Positions 11,079 through 22,266 are shown, counted from the first letter of the stretch. The stretch: 64,000 bases of DNA from Odontocerum albicorne (GCA_949825065.1 OX463859.1:12352452-12416451); one strand, 5' to 3'. Numbers and translations: made by a program. The notes: a model not told the origin generated them from the letters alone.

Positions 11079-11359
11079 ATTCGAAAGCTTTCCTAAATTT
11101 ATCCTAGAGGGGATAATTTATTTTGGATGACGTGTGTTTGATTATAGACTGCGCAGGTAATTTGAAAAGCAATTAGTTCGCACGCAATGGTATTCAGTTC
11201 AACAAGACTCGGTTAGAACGATTATTGTTCGTTGTCCCTTTTCCCCCGCGACAAATATTATAATTATGGTTGCTCTCTGTAAAGTGGCTCTGTGCAGAAT
11301 TTCTAATCACAAACGCGAATCGACCAGGTATACAATTTTACAACAAAGCTACAAAAAAT

Positions 11360-11475
11360 ATTGCCTCTGTGGCCTAGTTTGTAAGACGCCTGTCTTACAA
11401 CTGGTTTTAATTTAAGGCCTCTTTAACATCTTGTTGAGTAGAAGAGATTGACACATGATATTAAACCAGCAGGGC
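11360..11475 (+). mobile_element. tRNA-derived SINE (type 1), internally deleted
   Basis: A box tggcctagtttgtaaga at about 11373 is followed, without a B box, by the SINE body (ggcctctttaacatcttgtt) and tail (agaagagattgacacatg). Confidence 0.65.
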
Positions 11476-11599
11476 CGGCTTAAGGCAGGAGCCAAGGGTG
11501 CAGCCGAACCTTAGCCCAGAGCTCATGACAAACAAGTAAAAAAAAGAGTTTAGATTATTTATTCGGCCTTACTTTACCTTCTGTATTTAGTTTAGTATG

Positions 11600-11675
11600 A
11601 TGGTTATAAAAATCGCAAGTATTTTAATACTATATTAGTAGTATTTTAATACTTGCGATTTTTATAAGCATCATA
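11600..11675. repeat. Palindrome with arms of about 35 bp
   Basis: Inverted arms read gatggttataaaaatcgcaa and its inverse around 11599-11670, with a short AT-rich centre. It directly abuts the inverted-repeat element that starts at 11676. Confidence 0.7.
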
Positions 11676-12240
11676 TGCCAATTATACTTGAGAAAATGTA
11701 GCGTGGTTCCTGTGACAGTTCACCAATTTGCCCCAATACAACCTTGTAACAACGTTCAGTAATTTTAATTATTTTATCAACTTTAATATAAGCCTCGATT
11801 CTTATAAATAGCAAGTTATTTAGGTAAATACATTACATAAAACTGACAATAATTACAAATTAATATATCTTGTTACAAATTAGCAAAAATGTGGCAGTTT
11901 GTTAAAATCAAATAATATTTGGCGACGTTTGTCAAAAGTCACTACGTTAGTCTGCATTGGCTAAGGATGGGGTATACGATAATTGGATTTTCTATTTTTT
12001 ATACCTAAAATTAAATGTTCGTAATCAGTATTAATTCATAATGGATCTTGGCCTATTTAAAAATAGATACAAATCACACAATACATTAGAAAGTCAGTAT
12101 AATGAAAATTAGGAATTAAAACGTCAGTTTAGAGAAAAACAATTTTTCGATTTGTAAAAAAAAAACGATTTTACCCCATCCCTTTGAGACATGACATTTC
12201 AAATGTCACAGGAACTATCCTACATTTTCTCAAGTATAGC
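11676..12240. mobile_element. Inverted-repeat element (MITE-like)
   Basis: The left end atacttgagaaaatgtag, followed by gttcctgtgaca, recurs inverted at 12200-12240. The 560-bp interior has no reading frame. A tggggta...taccccat pair inside adds a second, shorter dyad. Superfamily unknown. Confidence 0.6.
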
Positions 12241-12639
12241 AGAACTGTCAATGGCAATTTGTTTGATTTGTGATACACTCGGCAAGTGACGAATCTATGG
12301 CATGCATTCATTTATGCCAATATTAAAAAAAACGCACTCAGTCATTAATCCTACGAAGTCTCAAACTGTCGTCATTGGCGGTTATCAGCTTCTCAGTAAA
12401 TTTAACGTATACTTACTTCCTCCAAGATTACTGGATGGCTCTATCATGCCATTAAAAAAACCAGTTAAAAACCTAATAGTGTTCATAAAATAACTACTAT
12501 ATACTCGTATAACACTGTCTCATGCCGATATCAAATAAATGAGGTAAGCCAAATGACCCTTTTCAGCCTTCATTCCCTTAACAAAAGCAAAGATTCCTGC
12601 ATAGTGAAACCAAAATTCTCTGCTCTTTTAAATTTTTGA

Positions 12640-13290
12640 CTATGCGGACGTCTTTTATTTGTATATTACGGAGGAACTGTTGGATACATTACAGCGTCGT
12701 CAAAATGTTTGTCTGAGATTTATTTTTAAACAGAGAAAGTACGAAAGCCTTTATACCAGAAGGAACTGAACTGGTTGAATGTGAAAATAGACACAAAATT
12801 CACCGACTGTGACTATTGTATAAGTATCCTTAACTGTACCACCACCCTCTCTTATTTCACCGTGAATATTCAGCGTCCTTTCGATAATGGACTTGCGCTA
12901 CACTCAAACAGAGATCCTTTATTGCCTTGCCCAATTTACCGCTCTTTCTTTTTTTCGTCGTCTTTTACAGTCCATGCAGTAAGACTCTGGAACCAGTAAC
13001 AAACTAATGTTAGACTCGCTCCGTCATTTGCATATTTTAAAAAACGACTGAAAAAACTCTAAAATTCACGTAATGTAACGCGTTTAATTCCTGATTTTTC
13101 TTTCCTCTTCACCATTATTTTGATTGATGATATCTCACTTTTATTTTTACTATGTACAGTGTCCATGAATTTTATAAAGGTGAATAATAATTTGATTTTT
13201 TAGCGATCATGTAACCTTCCTTTACTTTAGTAAGTTGGAAGAGATCGCCAGATTGTTTTTATTGTACAATGAAGTGATAAATAAATAATT
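12640..13290 (+). mobile_element. LINE-C fragment with 3' UTR, broken frame
   Basis: It reads DYADVFYLYITEELLDTLQR and RQNVCLRFIF, then shifts frame repeatedly to reach VHAVRLWNQ at about 12972-12998, followed by KNDxKNSK. The 3' UTR (tttaattcctgatttttc...) and the ttggaagagatcgcca tail follow. The equivalent at 18895-19675 is better preserved. Confidence 0.8.
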
Positions 13291-13567
13291 ATATTTTAAA
13301 TGGGTCTTTTATGGGTGAAAATATTGGAGTAATACTTTCTCTGTTTTTCACTCTTACTAAGATTTAGGTATAGATAAATAAATGAGAAGACTCAGCGCCC
13401 AAACCTTGCACCTAGCCTCTCAATTTTCCAGGCCGGCCTTGCATGTCAGGTTGTACTGTATACAACGAAAATTTAATAAAATACAAAAAGAAATTCAAAA
13501 TTTTACAGATAATGAAAGGTCACGCCACTTTGTAAGAAATAAATTATTTTTAGGAGGAATTTAACTA

Positions 13568-13715
13568 TAAAATACCCATGTTGTTTATAATTAAGGCATT
13601 AACGTTGTCGAGGTTTAAAGACATTGTAATTTATTTTTATCAAACACTGTTTATTCCACTTTTTTTTATTTTTATAAACAGTGTTTGATAAAAATAAATT
13701 GCAATAAAATACCCA
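13568..13715. mobile_element. Fold-back element, family F, short copy
   Basis: The element (13580-13703) has a head ttaaggcattaacgttgtcg, then caaacactgtttattccac and its inverted counterpart. It is flanked by the perfect 12-bp duplication taaaatacccat at 13568-13579 and 13704-13715. Other copies are at 30175-30608 and 55709-55831. No coding capacity. Confidence 0.8.
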
Positions 13716-14059
13716 TCTAACAGGCTTTTTTTTAGCGGCAGTTACATGGAGGTTCTGGAACAAAGAAGATATTAACTTCATCCTAACAACTTCTCACACC
13801 AGCAGTCTAAGGGCCAATCGGTTTGCACTAGTTGGTCACATTATCATATTAATCGTCATTCTCTTTACAGAGCAGTTATGGTCATTGGACTTAATTTTAC
13901 GAACGCATTGCAGAAATAATGATACACTTCCATTTCTCATGATGAATAGCATTTCCACTATACTCCTGGAGTGAGTTCTTCATTGCATTTTATACTAAAT
14001 CTGTCCTTCGCGTTAATTATCAGTCTCGTGACTGGAATCCTTCTGTGCAAATATGAGTA
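13716..14059. other. No gene seen
   Basis: Unique-looking AT-rich sequence with no open frame worth noting. Confidence 0.4.
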
Positions 14060-14662
14060 GAAGGCGAGACAGAGGAAGACCAATGAAAGTATTATTGGAT
14101 CAAATTAATGATATTTTGAAGGAATGAAATCGTAGAAGTTGTATGAGTGTAGAAGAGGCGACAGATGTGTGTCACGATAGGATACGTGATGGTATTGGTT
14201 TATCTAACAAAATTAACTCTAAATGTGCTCGATAAGTTATGAAATATACTCAAAACAGTTATTTAGTTCAAATCTGTAACCGAATTATTTCCATTGTTTA
14301 AAATTTCGTAGAAATTGTATGAATGTAGAAGAGGCGACAGATGTGTGTCACGATAGGATACGTGATGGTATTGATGTATCTAACAAAATTAACTCTAAAT
14401 GTGCTCGATAAGCTATGAAATATACTCAAAACAGTAATTATTTAGTTCAAATCTGTATCCGAATTATTTCCATTGTTTAAAATTTCGTAGAAATTGTATG
14501 AATGTAGAAGAGGCGACAGATGTGTGTCACGATGGAATACGTGATGGTATTGATGTATCTAACAAAATTAAGCCTAACTGTGCTCGATAAGTTATGAAAT
14601 ATACTCAAAACAGTAATTATTTTGTTCAAATCTGTAACCGAATTATTTCCATTGTTAAAATT
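14060..14662 (+). repeat. Three tandem units of 176-179 bp built on a LINE-B tail
   Basis: Units start at 14131, 14307 and 14486. Each holds gaggcgacagatgtgtgtca (the LINE-B coding tail) plus about 120 bp of shared non-coding DNA (gtgctcgataag, caaaacagt, ccgaattatttccattgt). The LINE-B fragment leads in from 14060 (RRGRPMKVLLDQINDILK). The units differ by a few bases, so the duplication is not very recent. Confidence 0.85.
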
Positions 14663-15179
14663 TCAAGCAGTTTCCATGTTTTCCACCTGAATATTGAGAC
14701 AGTAAGCGATCGTGTGTGTCAAATATAGTTTTAAAAAAATCAGTAATGGTGATAAGACACTCGAATATGGTGTCCACTCAGATTCTATGGGGTGGCTAGA
14801 TGTCAGATGAACATGCAGAGATGGGGTTTCATGAACGAAAGAAGCATTGGATTTGATTGTGGAGATATAACATACAGGACTCACAACATATGCTAGTTTG
14901 TCTGATATTCGGGATTACATACTTTGTGCAGAACCTGATTGATGTGAATAATAGGACGATTATGTTACCTCCTATGGGAACGTGTGATATAATTTATGGT
15001 TCGGATACGGAAATGAATGAATATGTTAATAAACCTTTCATTTTATGATATAAAGAACTAATTCATCAGACCGTCGAAGAAATGAGTATGCCATGATTGT
15101 GGATATTTTTCACTTAGGCTTACATAAATTTGTTGTGGGGGTATTTTTCTCGAGATTATGCTGAAACGTTTTTGTGACT
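14663..15179. other. No gene seen
   Basis: Open frames of 63-73 codons on both strands, none with recognisable content. Confidence 0.4.
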
Positions 15180-15424
15180 TGTTCAATATGACCTTTGTTA
15201 AGCAAAGAATGGTTGAATCGAATAAGTGATATTCTGAAAGAAGTAAACGTAGAAAGTCAGAAAAATCATAGAAGTTGTATGAGAAGGTTTGTGGGTGTGA
15301 AAGAAGCGTAGGACATGTGTCGAGATAGCAAAGTATGACGCTCTGTTCTCTCTGCGTGCCCCGACAGGGGGATGGCGTGATGGTATGTTATGATAGAAGA
15401 ACCCGAAAACGCATTTCCAGTTAC
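15180..15424 (+). mobile_element. LINE-B C-terminal fragment
   Basis: Reads ISDILKEVNVESQKNHRSCM, then a VKEA motif and CRDSKV, with the usual ccccgacaggggga and tggcgtgatggtatg ending. Followed by aacgcatttccagttaca, also present in the 17.7-18.0 kb array. Confidence 0.8.
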
Positions 15425-15612
15425 AGCATATTCTATTTGGTAAAAATCTCTTATTTTTGGTAAATTCTTCAAGTCGTGATCTCTCCGGTCCACCTGCCTA
15501 ACTTTGTCTAGCACGGCTCTTCACTTCTTCATAATTTGAGCATATCTGAGTGCTGCCGTCACAGAGGACCCTGATGCGTTTCTGACTTCGCCGGTCCATC
15601 GGGTCGGTGATG
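15425..15612 (-). mobile_element. LINE-D fragment, antisense
   Basis: On the minus strand it reads in pieces a LINE C-terminus (LDKVRQVDRRDHDL). It matches 18030-18170 closely (ctccggtccatctgc, gccgtcacag.cgaccctg). Both copies sit directly after a plus-strand LINE-B tail. Confidence 0.6.
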
Positions 15613-16009
15613 TGTAGTTTTTTTTTTCATAAATGTCAATTATTTTCGCATCTATAAAACCAATAAAGATCATTTTATGGTATATCACAAAGAAAACAAT
15701 AATTGGCTCATAAAGGTGTAAGGCGTTTTTTATTTTGTGGAAAAAATCCCGATAAATGCTGAAACTCCATCAAACGTGTCCAATAACCGGAACAGAGCGG
15801 CTACAGCTGTGCTGTTGTTAGTAATAAATAGTGTTAATGGTCTGGTGACGATGACCATTAAAATCTGTAGATCATAGATCATTGACCACGCTTCAATGGA
15901 CAAAGTGACTTACCTACTTTTCTTGGTTGGATTTTAGACACAGCGGTTCACTAATCATTTTCTGCCATTTATTCTTCGTTAAAAAGAAAAGCTTCGTTTT
16001 CTGTCAATT
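15613..16009. other. No gene seen
   Basis: Nothing recognisable on either strand. Confidence 0.4.
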
Positions 16010-16200
16010 TAGACAAATGCTCTGTTATCATCAGGACTGCCTCTCCTGAGATTTACTGTTTCAGCTATCCTTCCATATTTTTGGTGATCTTCCTGGCGGA
16101 CATATCATCAATGCTGAGCGTCGTGATCCTCTACTATCTCTCGAACTTCATCCTTCCCGGTCTTGAGCCACGTTGAATACAACGCTTAAATACGATCCTG
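16010..16200 (-). mobile_element. LINE-D fragment, antisense (related to 49690-49945)
   Basis: Shares tgttatcatcaggactg and gatcttcctggcgga with 49710-49795. On the minus strand these match the arginine-rich coding end of a non-LTR element. Confidence 0.6.
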
Positions 16201-16384
16201 TTAACTCATTTATTATATATGTTCATATCATAGGACATTTTCCTCTTGCTCGTCTTCCCTTAACTATCCCCGTGATCACCAGCTTCTCCAGATCAACATT
16301 ATTTCTAGCAACATGCCCTAAGTAGGTAAGGATTCTTTATCTGCATATTGTCAACATCTTTCGGTAAACTCCAATTCTTGGATG

Positions 16385-16605
16385 ATAAAGATGGTGTGTT
16401 GGTCGATGGACGAAAAAGGTCCTAGAATGGCTGCCTAGAACGGGCAGGAGAAGTGTGGGGAAACCACAGGCTAGATGGTCGGACGATATAAGACGGGCCG
16501 CAGGGGTGAAGTGGATGCTGTGTGCCCGAGATAGGAAGTTGTGGAGGACCGAAGGGGAGGCCTATATCCAGGGATGGATCCAGAACGGCTGAAGAAGAAG
16601 AATAA
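16385..16605 (+). mobile_element. LINE-D C-terminal fragment with (GAA)n end
   Basis: An uninterrupted reading of about 65 residues: KKVLEWLPRTGRRSVGKPQA, RWSDDIRRAAG, CARDRKLWRTEGEAYIQGW. It ends in ctgaagaagaagaataag. The pattern 'RWSDDI...RAAG...WR...GEAY' is a common C-terminus in insect non-LTR proteins. Confidence 0.75.
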
Positions 16606-16839
16606 GAAAGATGTTGGTGCACCTTGCAATCCAAGGGCCTCGTAGAGATTCCTTCTGTTATCAATCCTTTCCCTATGGCCCATCCAGTGTGTTCTACGGT
16701 TTCTACTCTATTTCACAATATCTTCCACTTCCCACATATCTCGGATTATATTGTATATTTTATAAATGTATTGAACATTCAATATCTAATCTATCTTCTT
16801 AAATGAGACCATTGCCAGGATTGCTTCTCGCAAGGTCTG

Positions 16840-17405
16840 AAATTCCAGGTATGCTTCAATTTATTTATATCTTAATAATATCTGCGAAGCTTTACGTTCT
16901 CTCGTTATTAATTTGTTCGCTAACCAATCCCAATTCTCCATCATATCTCCGCGAAAAATTCCACTTTCTTTCAGAACATAGACGTTGTTTTCAATAGGGC
17001 GATGAGAACACACCACATCTCATGTTACAATTTTTCATTTGCGGTCCACTCGGTGCGACTGTGGAAAGAACTTCTAATAGTTAAAAGATGTGCACCAGCC
17101 TTAATCATGTTCAAGAGATAATTGAAAAGATATTGCACTTCTCAGAATACCATATCAACTTAATTTTCCTTCGTCTCCCTTCATTATCCTTGAACGAATT
17201 CCTTTTCTCTAGTTTTACTATTATTTTTCACAGATTTGGTTTTTTTTAATGTACTCGTTTATTCCTTTTTTTTCGTATAATCTGTCATAGATTAAAACAA
17301 CTTAACATATACAATATATGTTTGGTTGGAAGAAATTTCTGTATAGTAATAAGCCCGCTAGATGTACCGTGTGTTTATGTATACCATGTTCACAAAAATA
17401 AAACA
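16840..17405 (+). mobile_element. LINE-C-like fragment, diverged, with tail
   Basis: Reads NPNSPSYLREKFHFLSEHRR, then after a shift FAVHSVRLWKELLIVKRCAP and the expected MFKR..LKR. The tail at 17318-17365 (ttggttggaagaaatttctg...aataagcccgct) is the LINE-C/SINE tail. Confidence 0.7.
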
Positions 17406-17559
17406 TAATGTAAGGGACTCGGTATTAGCTTTATTGTACCCTTCCGATTTGATAATGGGATATCTATAATATTTCACTTAGCTCGACTTTGGGACAATTT
17501 TCTTACACGTAACATATGCTTCATTTCTTTCAAGGGATATTAAAAATTATGGCTGAACC
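17406..17559 (+). mobile_element. Second LINE-C-like scrap
   Basis: atttcacttagctcgactttgggacaattt corresponds to the 'FTxxAVRLWN' region with substitutions; heavily decayed. Confidence 0.4.
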
Positions 17560-18020
17560 AAGTGATTGAACTTAAAAAATAAAAAAAGGTAAGAAGTTAG
17601 AAAGAACTGTATGAGAAAATATATGAATGTGGAAGAGAAGAAAGAAGTGTGTCGTGATATGGCGTTCTTTCCTTTTTGCCCACCCCAACAAGGAAATTAC
17701 GTGATGTTATGTATGTACCTTGTGAGAGAGGAACCCAAGAACGCATTTCCAGTTACAATATATCAATGTTGTAAAAAATTACGTGATGTTATGTATGTAC
17801 CTTGTGAGAGAGGAACCCAAGAACGCATTTCCAGTTACAATATATCAATGTTGTAAAAAATTACGTGATGTTATGTACGAGTGGGAGAGGAACCCATGAA
17901 CGCATTTCCAGTTACAATATATCAATGTTGTAAAAAATTACGTGATGTTATGTATGTACCTTGTGAGAGAGGAACCCAAGAACGCATTTCCAGTTACAAT
18001 ATATCAATGTTGTAAAAAAA
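17560..18020 (+). repeat. LINE-B tail followed by a four-unit 82-bp tandem array
   Basis: The LINE-B coding tail (MRKYMNVEEKKEVCRDMA at about 17611) runs into a unit of 82 bp starting aattacgtgatgttatg at 17695, 17777, 17859 and 17936 (the third is 77 bp). Each unit carries gagaggaacccaagaacgca and ttccagttacaatatatcaa. The units are nearly identical, implying recent amplification. Confidence 0.85.
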
Positions 18021-18029
18021 TCTTTATTT

Positions 18030-18420
18030 TGGTCCATTCTTCAAGACTGAGGGTCGGGATCTCTCCGGTCCATCTGCACAACTCTGTCCACGACGAGTTT
18101 TCACTTTTCCATAATTTTAACATCTCTGACTAATGCCGTCACAGGCGACCCTGTTGATCACTGATCTTCCTCAGCCTTGTTGTCCTCCTACATTGCTCTA
18201 AGCACGAGTTTTACCAACTTCTCCTCTCTTCTGTGTACCATGTCCCAAAAATTGAAGTACTCGTTGCTGACAAATCGCGGACAACCTGTCCTGAATCTCA
18301 AGTTGGATGATGGATACATTGGTGTATTATCCTCAGCATGCGTCTCCAGCACCACAACTCGAATGCATCCACATTTTATCTTATATTTTATCCTCGGTGT
18401 CCAGGTATACTAAAAAATAT
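18030..18420 (-). mobile_element. LINE-D fragment, antisense
   Basis: On the minus strand: DAFELWCWRRMLRI from about 18370, further down RLSATS-like pieces, then SEMLKLWKSENSSWTEL. 'DAFE.W..RRML' is a standard phrase of non-LTR C-termini. The downstream half is shared with 15425-15612. Confidence 0.65.
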
Positions 18421-18894
18421 GTCAACCTTTTTTTGGTTGCTATTGACATGTTTCGATCTTTTTATATTCGCTGTAGGTTTGCCACCGAGTTATTTGCCGT
18501 TCCTTTATAGTGAGATGCCATCTATTTTATCACGAAATAGTAATTTACTCGTAGAATGTATTATATGATTATTGTTCAAGAGCAAGATGATCGATTTATA
18601 TGACTGCAATTGTTACAGTGTTTGCGGTTTAGCACATCTTACATTCGCAAGTATTCATCGCGACCTTCTTCTCAAACACATTACGTGTTGAAATCTAGTT
18701 TATGGACATACTCGTATTTTTGTTTTGGTTTTTGCGTATATCATTATATTTCTGTGATACTATTAAACAAGTGTTTTCTCGTATTATAAATAATACTTTG
18801 AAATTGTTTAACCGTAATGGTTGTACACTCACGTAGAGATTCTCGAGATTAGTAAAAATATTAAATCTAGTATCAATATTATAAATATCTGCTC
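18421..18894. other. No gene seen
   Basis: AT-rich, with short frames only. Confidence 0.4.
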
Positions 18895-19675
18895 TTTCCG
18901 ATTCTGGACTATGCGGACGTCTGTTACTTGTATGTTACAGAGGAACAGCCGGACAAATTACAGCGTCTTCAAAATGTGGGTCTAAGATTTATTTTCAACC
19001 TACGAAAGTATGATCATATAACTTCATACCAGAAGGTATTGAACTGGCTGAATTTTAGAAATAGACGCCAAATTCACATACTATCTCTATCGTATAATAT
19101 CCATAACTGTCCCGCCACCCCCTCTTATCTCGCCGAAAATTTTCAGCGTCTTTCAGAAAATTTTCAGTGTCGTCATGGATTAGCGCTACGCTCAAACAGA
19201 GATTGTCTATTGGCCTTTCCAGTTCACCACTCCTCTTTTTTTACGTCGTCCTTTACTGTCCATGCAGTGAGACTCTGGAATCAGTTACAAACCAATATAA
19301 GACTCGCTCCGTCCTTGGCATGCTTTAAGAAGCGACTGAAAAAACTCCTAATTTCTAGTCAGTAAAATAACGTGTTTCATTCCTGATTTTTCTTTTCCTT
19401 TCCTCTCCACCATCCCTTCCTTTCCTTTTGATTAATGATATCTCACTTTATATGAAAAAGAATGTTCGGGTGATTGGCCGTCTTTGTGGGGTTCGTGGGT
19501 ATATGCTCACATATGTGTTCATGGATTTCGTGGGGATGGATAGTCATTTGAATGATTTATGCGACCACATAACTTGCTTCTTTTACTTTTGTGTGGTTGG
19601 TTGGAAGAGATTGCCGCCTGGCAATACGCCCGCCATATTGTATTTGCAATAAAAGTGTTAAATAAATATCAATAA
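18895..19675 (+). mobile_element. LINE-C, best-preserved copy, with 3' UTR and tail
   Basis: A 145-codon open frame (18928-19365) encodes the end of the reverse-transcriptase protein: EQPDKLQRLQNVGLRFIFNL, LNWLNFRNRRQIH, SFTVHAVRLWNQ, LACFKKRLKKLL. An 18-bp in-frame duplication (NFQRLSENFQ) is visible. The 3' UTR runs to the tail ttggaagagattgccgcctg, then AATAAA and (taaa)n-like end. This tail is shared with the type 1 SINEs. Confidence 0.85.
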
Positions 19676-19844
19676 TTTTGTCAAATAAAACTCTCTCCTT
19701 AAGCTGTTTCCCGTTCTACTCCTATTTCTTGTCTCCGTCTAAACACCCCTTCTCCTTACAAACCATTATTAGCCCCTTTCTTTCTTTACCAATGACCACT
19801 TATAAATACTTGACAAGACGATCTCCGTAGCCTAGTAATAACAT

Positions 19845-19985
19845 TTTTCCAACCAACCAGAAAGATAATAAAGAGGCCTTGTAGGAAACCAAACTGGAAT
19901 CCTTTTAAAAAAATCTGAGATTCAACCTGCAACCTCCGGGTATGGAGACAAGCGTCTTACCAACTAGGTCACGGAGGCCGTTTTG
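19845..19985 (-). mobile_element. tRNA-derived SINE (type 1), tail-truncated
   Basis: Minus strand: acctagttggtaagacgctt (A box), ggaggttgcaggttgaatctc (mutated B box), then the body with ggcctctttattatctttct and the start of the tail (ggttggtt). Confidence 0.75.
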
Positions 19986-20639
19986 ACTTCAACGCGGACG
20001 TTTCGGATTCGGTTTCCGATGATACCAAAAAAATGGGTGCTAGTCTAGTAAAAATAGTTCGTTTGGTAACAATACTCGCACGCACCGAGCGATAGTGTTG
20101 CCAACACATTCTAGGGCGAACCGCAAGTTCTTTCTATTATGACAACCATTTTTTTGAATTGTCGGAGAATTCTACCAATTTACTTCAGAGAGAAAAACAC
20201 CACGACTACCGGCAAGTATTATTCATAATTAATGTACAAATTAAAGAATTCCATAAAAACAAACCTCCGAGGAAAGCTGTCACGAGGCGTGAGATTATTG
20301 TACGAAAATACTTAAATCAAGAGTCGTAACAGCGTGGGTGGAAGTAGGTTCGAACTGAACTGCACGAAAATGATCCAGTGCATACTTGTGTTGCAGCAAA
20401 GACGACCATCCAACAGTGTAATATTTCTAAGAATTTAATATCTTACCCTATAATCCCAACTCCCAACGATTATTTCTTATTTTCAAAATTGAAATACGAT
20501 TTGCGTGACAAAACAATAATCACTTTGAGAACGAAAATTTAGATATTTTTTTAGTAGTATTTAAAAATTTAATCACCGCTAAAAAATGTATTGAAAACTA
20601 TTGAATCACATTTTTATACCCTTTGGCTAAAAACTGTTG
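19986..20639. other. No gene; dyad-containing stretch
   Basis: Around 20075-20105 the phrase ggtaacaatactcgcacgc is followed by gcgatagtgttgcc, an imperfect dyad; a related one is at 25125-25170. No coding content seen. Confidence 0.4.
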
Positions 20640-21245
20640 GGCCTTACTACGTAAAGTGTATGAAAAGTTGTTCTTGGGCATGGTTTTTATGTGATTGATG
20701 AGATTATATATAATATGGGTGAAGTTGTGTATGGATAGCTCCGAATTTAAGTATGTTAAAAGGTGTGAATGCAGAGCATGAATGTTTTAGCTGGGTGCTT
20801 GAGTATTTAGTAATTTCTAGTAAAAGGTTTGAAAATGAATGTAGCGAAATCAAAGTTATGGTTATGAAAAGAAGTGTGGTAAAATGTGTATGCGATGTAT
20901 GGCCTAACTTAAAGGAATGAAGCATCAGAAATGAATGCATTAATAAAATGGATTTTTTTAAATAAAATGAAGAAAGGAGTTTTAAGGTGGTTCGGACATG
21001 TGGAGAGAATGAATTATGAAAGAATGACTAAACTAATATACAATTCAGAAGTGCAAGAGCGAGGAAAATGTAGGTGGGCCAAATAGACCTGGTTTCGAAA
21101 GAAGGGAAGTGAAAAGTTGAAGAATAGAAGATTGTGCATAACGGATGTATGAATGTGGAGCAGGCGAAATGTGTGTGTGTTGGAGATGTGTTCTCTCTGC
21201 CTACCTCGTAAGAGACACGGGGTAATGATATGTATGTATGTTGAA
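20640..21245 (+). mobile_element. LINE-B fragment, longer than most
   Basis: Starts further upstream in the reverse transcriptase than other copies (ENECSEIKVMVMKRSVV near 20835-20885), then FGHVERMNYERMTKLIYN and ends with the CMNVEQAKCVC... tail and ctctctgcctacctcg. Frames shift several times. Confidence 0.75.
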
Positions 21246-21299
21246 GTATTTAGGACAAATAAATTATATTTGTATTTAAGGAATGAGATCAGTTCGTCA

Positions 21300-21788
21300 C
21301 AGGCATTGCCTAGTAAAGTGGTTTTACGAGTATATATCCACAAAATTGAGGGTTTCTTTGCATTGTTATGAATCGTAAATGTTTTATTATGAATATTTAA
21401 AAAAGTACTTACTATTGAAGATTATATTCTGGTTTTTGAAGCAGTGGTTTTATATATCCACAAAATTAAGGGTTCATTTGCATTGTTGTAAATGTTTTAT
21501 CATGAATATTTAAGAAAGTACTTACAATTACTAATCGAATTCTGATTCTCGAGGCATTGCCTAGTGAAGTGGTTTTATATATCCACAAAATTTAGTTTTT
21601 TTTGCATTGTTATGAATTGTAAATGTTTTATTATGAATATTTAAGAAAGTACTTACAATAACTGATCGAATTCTGGTTCTCGAGGCATTGCCCAGTGAAG
21701 TGGTTTTATATATCCACAAAATTAAGTTTTTTTTGCATTGTTATGAATTGTAAATGTTTTATAGTGTATATTAAAAAAAATTATATAC
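21300..21788 (-). repeat. Tandem repeat carrying copies of the Osiris exon 1 splice donor
   Basis: About four units of roughly 120 bp lie directly downstream of exon 1 (transcript direction is minus). Each has ccagaattcgatcagt (matching the last bases of exon 1, ccagaattcaatcaac), a GTAAGTACTT donor-like site, then tcataataaaacatttac and ccacttcacta. So exon end, donor and start of intron were duplicated together. Donor copies are at about 21650, 21525 and 21405. They are predicted to yield a TAA at the exon junction if used (T plus AA), unlike the donor at 21788 (G plus AA). Confidence 0.8.
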
Positions 21789-22266
21789 CATTGTTGATTG
21801 AATTCTGGTTGTCTTCATAAATAGTTCTAGCACCTTTAGGAAGCCCCACACTCAGGCCGTGTGTCTTCAAGAACGCTTCCAGCTGCCTCTTCACAAATTT
21901 GATCAGCTTCACAGACTCCGAGTCTCTCTCCATCTGTCTAGATTCTTCAAACAGCTCTTCAGAATAATCTACATTGCTATAAGCATCATCTAAATGCACC
22001 AGTTTCAAAAACCTTTCATCGTCTTCTTGGTAGATCCTTGAAGTTTTGTTGCTATAATTTGAACTGTTCATATTCAGTGGCCAAGCTCTTCCTGAAGCAA
22101 CTCCTACCACATACTTCAAAGCTCTGTATTTGAAGCAAGAAAACGTGTCGTGGGATTTGTAGCAGGAGAATTGGGCTTCATTTATGTAGTCGTCTTGGCT
22201 GCTGAAGACTGAAGGCAAAGGACTCAGGAAGAACAATACGATGAGGAGGTTTTGAAAATAAATCAT
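21789..22266 (-). CDS. Osiris-family protein, coding exon 1
   Basis: The first ATG (context aaacaaaaATG) opens a signal peptide (residues 1-22, IYFQNLLIVLFFLSPLPSVF). Next comes a two-cysteine region (FSCYKSHDTFSCFKYRAL, about 33-50) typical of the N-terminal Osiris domain, then a polar acidic stretch and a FVKRQLEAFLKTHGLSV segment. The exon ends ...AACAATG|GTATATA at 21789, phase 1, matching exon 2 at 8777; together they give about 307 residues, near usual Osiris length. An acceptor-like tttattttgattttcag ends at 22326, so there is probably a 5'-UTR intron; no upstream exon could be fixed. The paralogue (Osi number) cannot be told from the sequence alone. The intron of 13,011 bp is nearly all repeats. 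Confidence 0.88.

Noticed and set aside
11480..13445. A 2 kb hAT element bounded by agggccggcttaag and an inverse-like aaggccggcctgg
   Set aside because: The two ends match only over a short core, target duplications are not visible and no transposase remains; the evidence is too thin to list.
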